A stretch of DNA of 64,000 nucleotides from Manduca sexta (Eukaryota; Arthropoda; Insecta; Lepidoptera; Sphingidae), in NCBI RefSeq assembly GCF_014839805.1, contig NC_051118.1, positions 4,890,391-4,954,390 on the forward strand, written 5' to 3'. The position numbers and the translations under genes were made by a program. Shown piece by piece: positions 60,288-64,000 of the stretch. The notes below the pieces were generated by a model that did not search any database, was not told where the DNA came from, and was given only the letters and a program-made list of their open reading frames with translations. Positions within the stretch are counted from its first letter, which is position 1. Every line of letters starts with the position of its first letter.

Positions 60288-63200
60288 ATGGGTAACCAAC
60301 TTGTTGGTGTTGCACCGTCTCAGATATATCCAGTGGAACACTACCTCAGCGACCATGTAGATTTGACGTTCGATCAGAGGTATATATCATTATTTCATCA
60401 CAAATGTAAATTTGTTTTTGTAGTGGTTGTTTCACAATATGTCATTATATATTTCTCTTTCAACGGCCTACTTTACCAAACAAAATAAGTTCTTAATAAA
60501 TTGTATTTACTAAAAATGTTAATCAACGAAACATCTATTGACTAATAACAAAATGCGGTATAATTTTTAATATTAAAAACTTTCTAGTGATATGCACTCA
60601 CGGTCACAACATATCAACATGAAATACTATCGATATTTAACTTTATCACTAGTTTTCCGGTTAATTAAGTACCAATTAAAGCTAACAGTACCATATTTTT
60701 CAAACAATAAGTTATCAAGTATATCTAAACTAAAATGAGCATAATTTGAATTTTTTCAGCCTTGGCTCAACAAGATTCCTGAAAGTGGCGAGGGCGCGGT
60801 CCCGCGAAGGTCTAGTGGTCGTTAAAGTGTTTGCGGTACATGACCCATCATTACCGTTGGCTGAACACAAGGAGCGAATATTGAAGATTAAAGAGCAGTT
60901 GGTTTCGGCATTCAATTGTTTACCCTTTCAGAGGGTTATAGTGAGTAATTTTCTTCAAATACACATAATTTAATAACTAATCATTAAAATATGGATTAGA
61001 AACATAGCATCGTGTATAGAGTATCATAGTGGCATAAGAAAGAGGGATTACAGAGAGGCCATGGCTCCAGGCGGTATGTGCTGCAATTGAATATACAATT
61101 TCGAAGAAGCACACATCTGAAAAAATAAAAAAGTCAGGAACTGAAAGAAACTTCTTATTTTCTAAAGTAGTGTATAAAACTTGGGTTCAATTAGCGATAA
61201 AAATTTACAGAAATTCTATTGTTATTGTATGAACATTTCTAGATTTTTTATATTTATCAATTTTGCCCTTTTAGCAATTGCATATTAAATATTTTTTGTA
61301 ATATAGTTAAACAAGACCTTTTTTGCTCTCGCTTCAAGACTCATGCTAAGCTCAGAATTAGTAAACTCATCATACATAAATAAATTAAATTAGACAAAAT
61401 TAAATTAGTTTCAATAAACTTATTATTATAAAATTCAGCTGACAGACAAAGCAGGGCTGCTCATGCGCGAATACTGCAAGTGCAGCGTCTACGACAGGAT
61501 GTCGACCAGACCGTTCCTAACCACGCTAGAGAAGAAATGGATTACATTTCAAGTGCTGTATGCCTTACACAGAATGCATAAGATTGGAATTTGTCATGGT
61601 GATATTAAGGTATGTTTATGTTTTAATTATAATAATTAAACTGATTGCCTCGGTGGTGTAGTTGTGCTGAAGATTTGGGTTTGATTCCCAGGTTGAGCAA
61701 ATTGATTTTGGGTTTTTCTACCTATTATCAGCCCAGAGTCTGAAACTTGTGCCCAATATGGCGATTGGTTCGCCCCCTTTCACTTCGTGGGATGGTATGA
61801 ATGGCTGAAAATGGTTGCCCAAGTTGCGCTTTTGCCTACCCTTTCTGGGAACAAAGGCGCGAGTGTGTGTGTGTGTGTATAAATATTATTTTCTGGTCAA
61901 AATTATCTTTTTTTTCACGTATTTTATAACCAAATAGCCACAACAGCACATTACTTACCTGACTATTTGGTAAGTACTGCTATTTCCTTCCATAGTTTCC
62001 TTCCATTGTTAGTTAGTTCATTTATAGGGGCTAATTTCTGGAACTGAAGAATCTATTTTGAAAATTATTTCACTAATAGGAAGCTACATTACTCCTATGG
62101 CCTATAGGCTTATTTTTTTTAACCTGGGTAATTATTGCGGGCAGAGCCACAGGCAAAACTAGTGTTGTAATAGTTTTGATAAATAATACATAATGTTTTT
62201 CTATGTTTTGTTTTTCAAACAGCAGTCAACTCTTGCCACTTAATGTTAACTTTTACTATTTATTAACATTTCACTGATAGCTAGAGAATATAATGGTAAC
62301 ATCATGGCTGTGGGTGTTGCTTACTGACATAGCGTCGTTCAAGCCGACGTTCCTACCAGATGATAATCCAGCCGACTTCAGCTACTTCTTCGACACTTCT
62401 AGAAGGAGGTTGTGCTATGTAGCCCCTGAGAGATTCGTCAGAGCACCCGACCCACACAGCAAAAGTGACGTAAGTGTTATTTTCCTAGAAAGTAATAGTA
62501 CAATTTTTTTTTTATTGCTTTCTGTGGCTACATCAGCTTGCCGTTATAAAAATAAAAAGTAGAAACACCATCCAACACCTTGAATTACAAAGTATTGTTT
62601 GGTATTTCACTGCGCTTGTCATCCTATGACATGAGATGTTGTCTTATCATGTCCAGTAGTTACACTGGCTACAATGTCCTTCAAACCGGCACACAATAGT
62701 AACTACACACTGCTGCTTGACGGCAGAAAGAGACATTAAGGTGGTACCTACACAGGCGGACTTTCACATATTAAAGACCTACCACTAGTAATTAAATTAT
62801 ATTCTATCTAAATATATTTAATGTATTTTTTCTGATACATTTGATAAGCAAATGATAAGTATCGCAACAAGGATTTATAATTTAACAATAATGTATTCAG
62901 GCATTCGACATAATAGCCGATATATTAATGATATGATATAACTTATGTTAGATCTAGACTTATCTGCATAATCAATGTAAATAATTCTAATTCTGAGTAT
63001 TATGTGTCCATTCTCCAAACTTAAAATATTATCCATGTTTGAGTCATTGAATCTAAAACATAAATAAAGCGTAAATGTACCGTCTACATAATAACATTTG
63101 ATAAGTATTTAATAATAGCATCTTTTTAGCGGCGACAGCTTAGTTGGTTGTGGAACGGACTGTTGAGATGAATGTCTGCAGGTTTAAAACCCAAAAGTAC

Positions 63201-63601
63201 TACACACCTCTGACTTTTCTAAAATTATGTGTGTATTCTTTGTGAATTATCGCTTTATTTAACGGTAAAGTAAAAATTGTCAGGAAACGTGCATACCGGA
63301 GATGTTCTCGATAGGAATTTTAGGGGCGTGAAGTCTGCCAATCCGCACTAGGCCAGCGTGGTGGACTAAGGCCTAATCCCTTTAGTAGTAGTAGAGGCCT
63401 ATGCCCAGCAGTGGGACAATATATTATACAGGGCTGATGTAATATTATTATTATACTTTTATTTCATACAAATGCCAAGGTATACCAATCAAAAAGTATG
63501 TTTTTCTTGCAGAGTGATGATAAGTCAGGAGGGCTGTTACTCAGCGAGTCGCCGTGTAAAGTGGGCGAGTTAGTCCCAAGCATGGACATTTTCTCAGCGG
63601 G
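60288..63601 (+). CDS. PIK3R4: VPS15/PIK3R4, regulatory subunit of class III PI 3-kinase (partial)
   Basis: VPS15 is the protein-kinase-like scaffold of the VPS34 complexes that make phosphatidylinositol 3-phosphate for autophagy and endosome sorting. Visible exons: 60288-60379, 60760-60940, 61439-61609, 62281-62469 and 63513-63601; the gene continues past the right edge. They join in frame to 244 residues plus two bases. The amino end MGNQL is a myristoylation signal. The kinase-like domain shows [20 protein letters not shown], the catalytic-loop HGDIKLENIMV, a DIA in place of DFG (TDIASFKP) and CYVAPERF. The last exon leads to MDIFSAG as in the family. A SINE lies in intron 3, a LINE tail in the intron after exon 4 and another SINE just before exon 5. 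About four fifths of the protein (HEAT and WD40 parts) is outside the window. Confidence 0.95.
61650..61885 (+). repeat. tRNA-derived SINE, family E, in VPS15 intron 3
   Basis: The head resembles a tRNA, with an A-box-like TGCCTCGGTGGTGTAGTTG and a B box GGTTTGATTCC (61678-61688). The body has TATTATCAGCCCAGAGTCTG and TTTTGCCTACCCTTTCTGG and ends in a TG repeat. Internal RNA polymerase III promoter boxes and length of about 235 bp fit a SINE. Confidence 0.7.
62060..62163 (+). mobile_element. Helitron 3' end fragment, reverse orientation
   Basis: Read in this direction it runs AAGCTACATTACTCCTATGG, CTATAGGCTTATTTTTTTTAACC, GCGGGCAGAGCCACAGGCAAAACTAG. The CTAG follows a decayed GC hairpin, as in Lep1-like elements. 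It is the only copy noted in this orientation. Confidence 0.5.
62503..62793 (-). repeat. LINE 3' tail, family C
   Basis: The unit is read on the minus strand: AGGTCTTTAATATGTGAAAG, CACCTTAATGTCTCTTTC, GCTTGCCGTTATAA-side deletion and an AATAAAAAAAA-like end at 62503. It matches 22229-22534 with a gap where the CGTCTCGTC words should be. Confidence 0.6.
63128..63470 (+). repeat. Full-length tRNA-derived SINE, family D
   Basis: The head GCGGCGACAGCTTAGTTGG has an A-box-like core, and GGTTTAAAACCC (63181-63192) looks like a B box. The tail has GTGAAGTCTGCCAATCCGC, GGCCTATGCCCAGCAGTGGG and a TATTATTAT repeat. It lies in VPS15 intron 4 just before exon 5. Confidence 0.7.
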
Positions 63602-63919
63602 GTAAGCTTATAAATATATAGCTAATCTCCAAACAATACTCTTTTTATTACTTTCTTATCAACTCATGGTATAAGGAGTTTGTTGTTCTGGTTTTAAATT
63701 TTCAAAAGCATTACTATTAATCTCATGAGGATGAAAATAATTCGCCTGGCGAGTACCTTGTTTTTAATATGAATGCGTAATATCTTTTGTAAAACAGCCA
63801 GTGTCCGTCATCATTACAAATTATAATATTAAAACAAGCCAGTACCTAAAATAAAGCAAAAATAATAAAATAAAATGATTATTTTCCGAAGGTTCAACAT
63901 TAACTTAACATTTAGTTTT

Positions 63920-64000
63920 TTTCGTAATAATGTGTTGAATATTCAACTCCCGACGTTTTGAAAAGTTTGCAGCCTCCATGGTTACGGGGCAGACTATTGT
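63920..64000. repeat. Foldback element, family A, cut by window edge
   Basis: AACTCCCGACGTTTTGAAAAG and GCAGCCTCCATGGTTACGGG match the left arm and centre of the family-A elements. The right arm is beyond the window. Confidence 0.55.

Overview
The window looks like nuclear DNA of a lepidopteran (moth or butterfly). It is AT-rich, its genes are split by short GT-AG introns, and the encoded proteins are insect-like orthologues of conserved eukaryotic genes. The non-coding DNA is full of repeats typical of Lepidoptera: Lep1-like Helitrons whose CTAG end follows a GC-rich hairpin, tRNA-derived SINEs, truncated LINE tails and small foldback elements. The species cannot be named from the sequence alone.

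Layout from left to right. Positions 1-9640 are intergenic and repeat-rich. Positions 9640-24400 hold a complete 13-exon GTP-dependent phosphoenolpyruvate carboxykinase gene (+) with a CCAAT/TATA promoter. A 4.68 kb Ty1/copia retrotransposon with two identical 199-bp LTRs and a 5-bp target duplication sits antisense in its second intron. PEPCK meets DSCC1/DCC1 (-, 25524 to about 27.9 kb) tail to tail. DCC1 is head to head with TIMM23 (+, 28059-30116). A 10.7 kb gap (30117-40849) has repeats, an old internal duplication and two possible minus-strand exons. DENND6 (-, 40850-42529) is one uninterrupted 559-codon reading frame. Positions 42530-49605 hold repeats and a candidate small minus-strand gene encoding a 47-residue protein. 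SMAP, an ArfGAP gene (-, 49606-59330), has five exons and introns stuffed with Helitrons, including a five-copy 123-bp tandem array. VPS15/PIK3R4 (+, from 60288) starts head to head with SMAP and runs off the right edge after five visible exons.

The genes do not form a pathway. They are housekeeping functions placed side by side: gluconeogenesis/glyceroneogenesis (PEPCK), replication-coupled cohesion (DCC1), mitochondrial protein import (TIMM23), and three membrane-traffic regulators (DENND6, SMAP, VPS15). I found no clearly new multi-gene system. The best leads are the candidate microprotein gene at 48.2-49.3 kb, the unassigned minus-strand exons at 33.2, 35.0 and 44.6 kb, the tandemly amplified Helitron segment, and the copia copy whose LTRs are identical although its reading frame is broken at short homopolymers. 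All exon joins were made by eye from splice signals and reading frame; none has been checked against transcripts.
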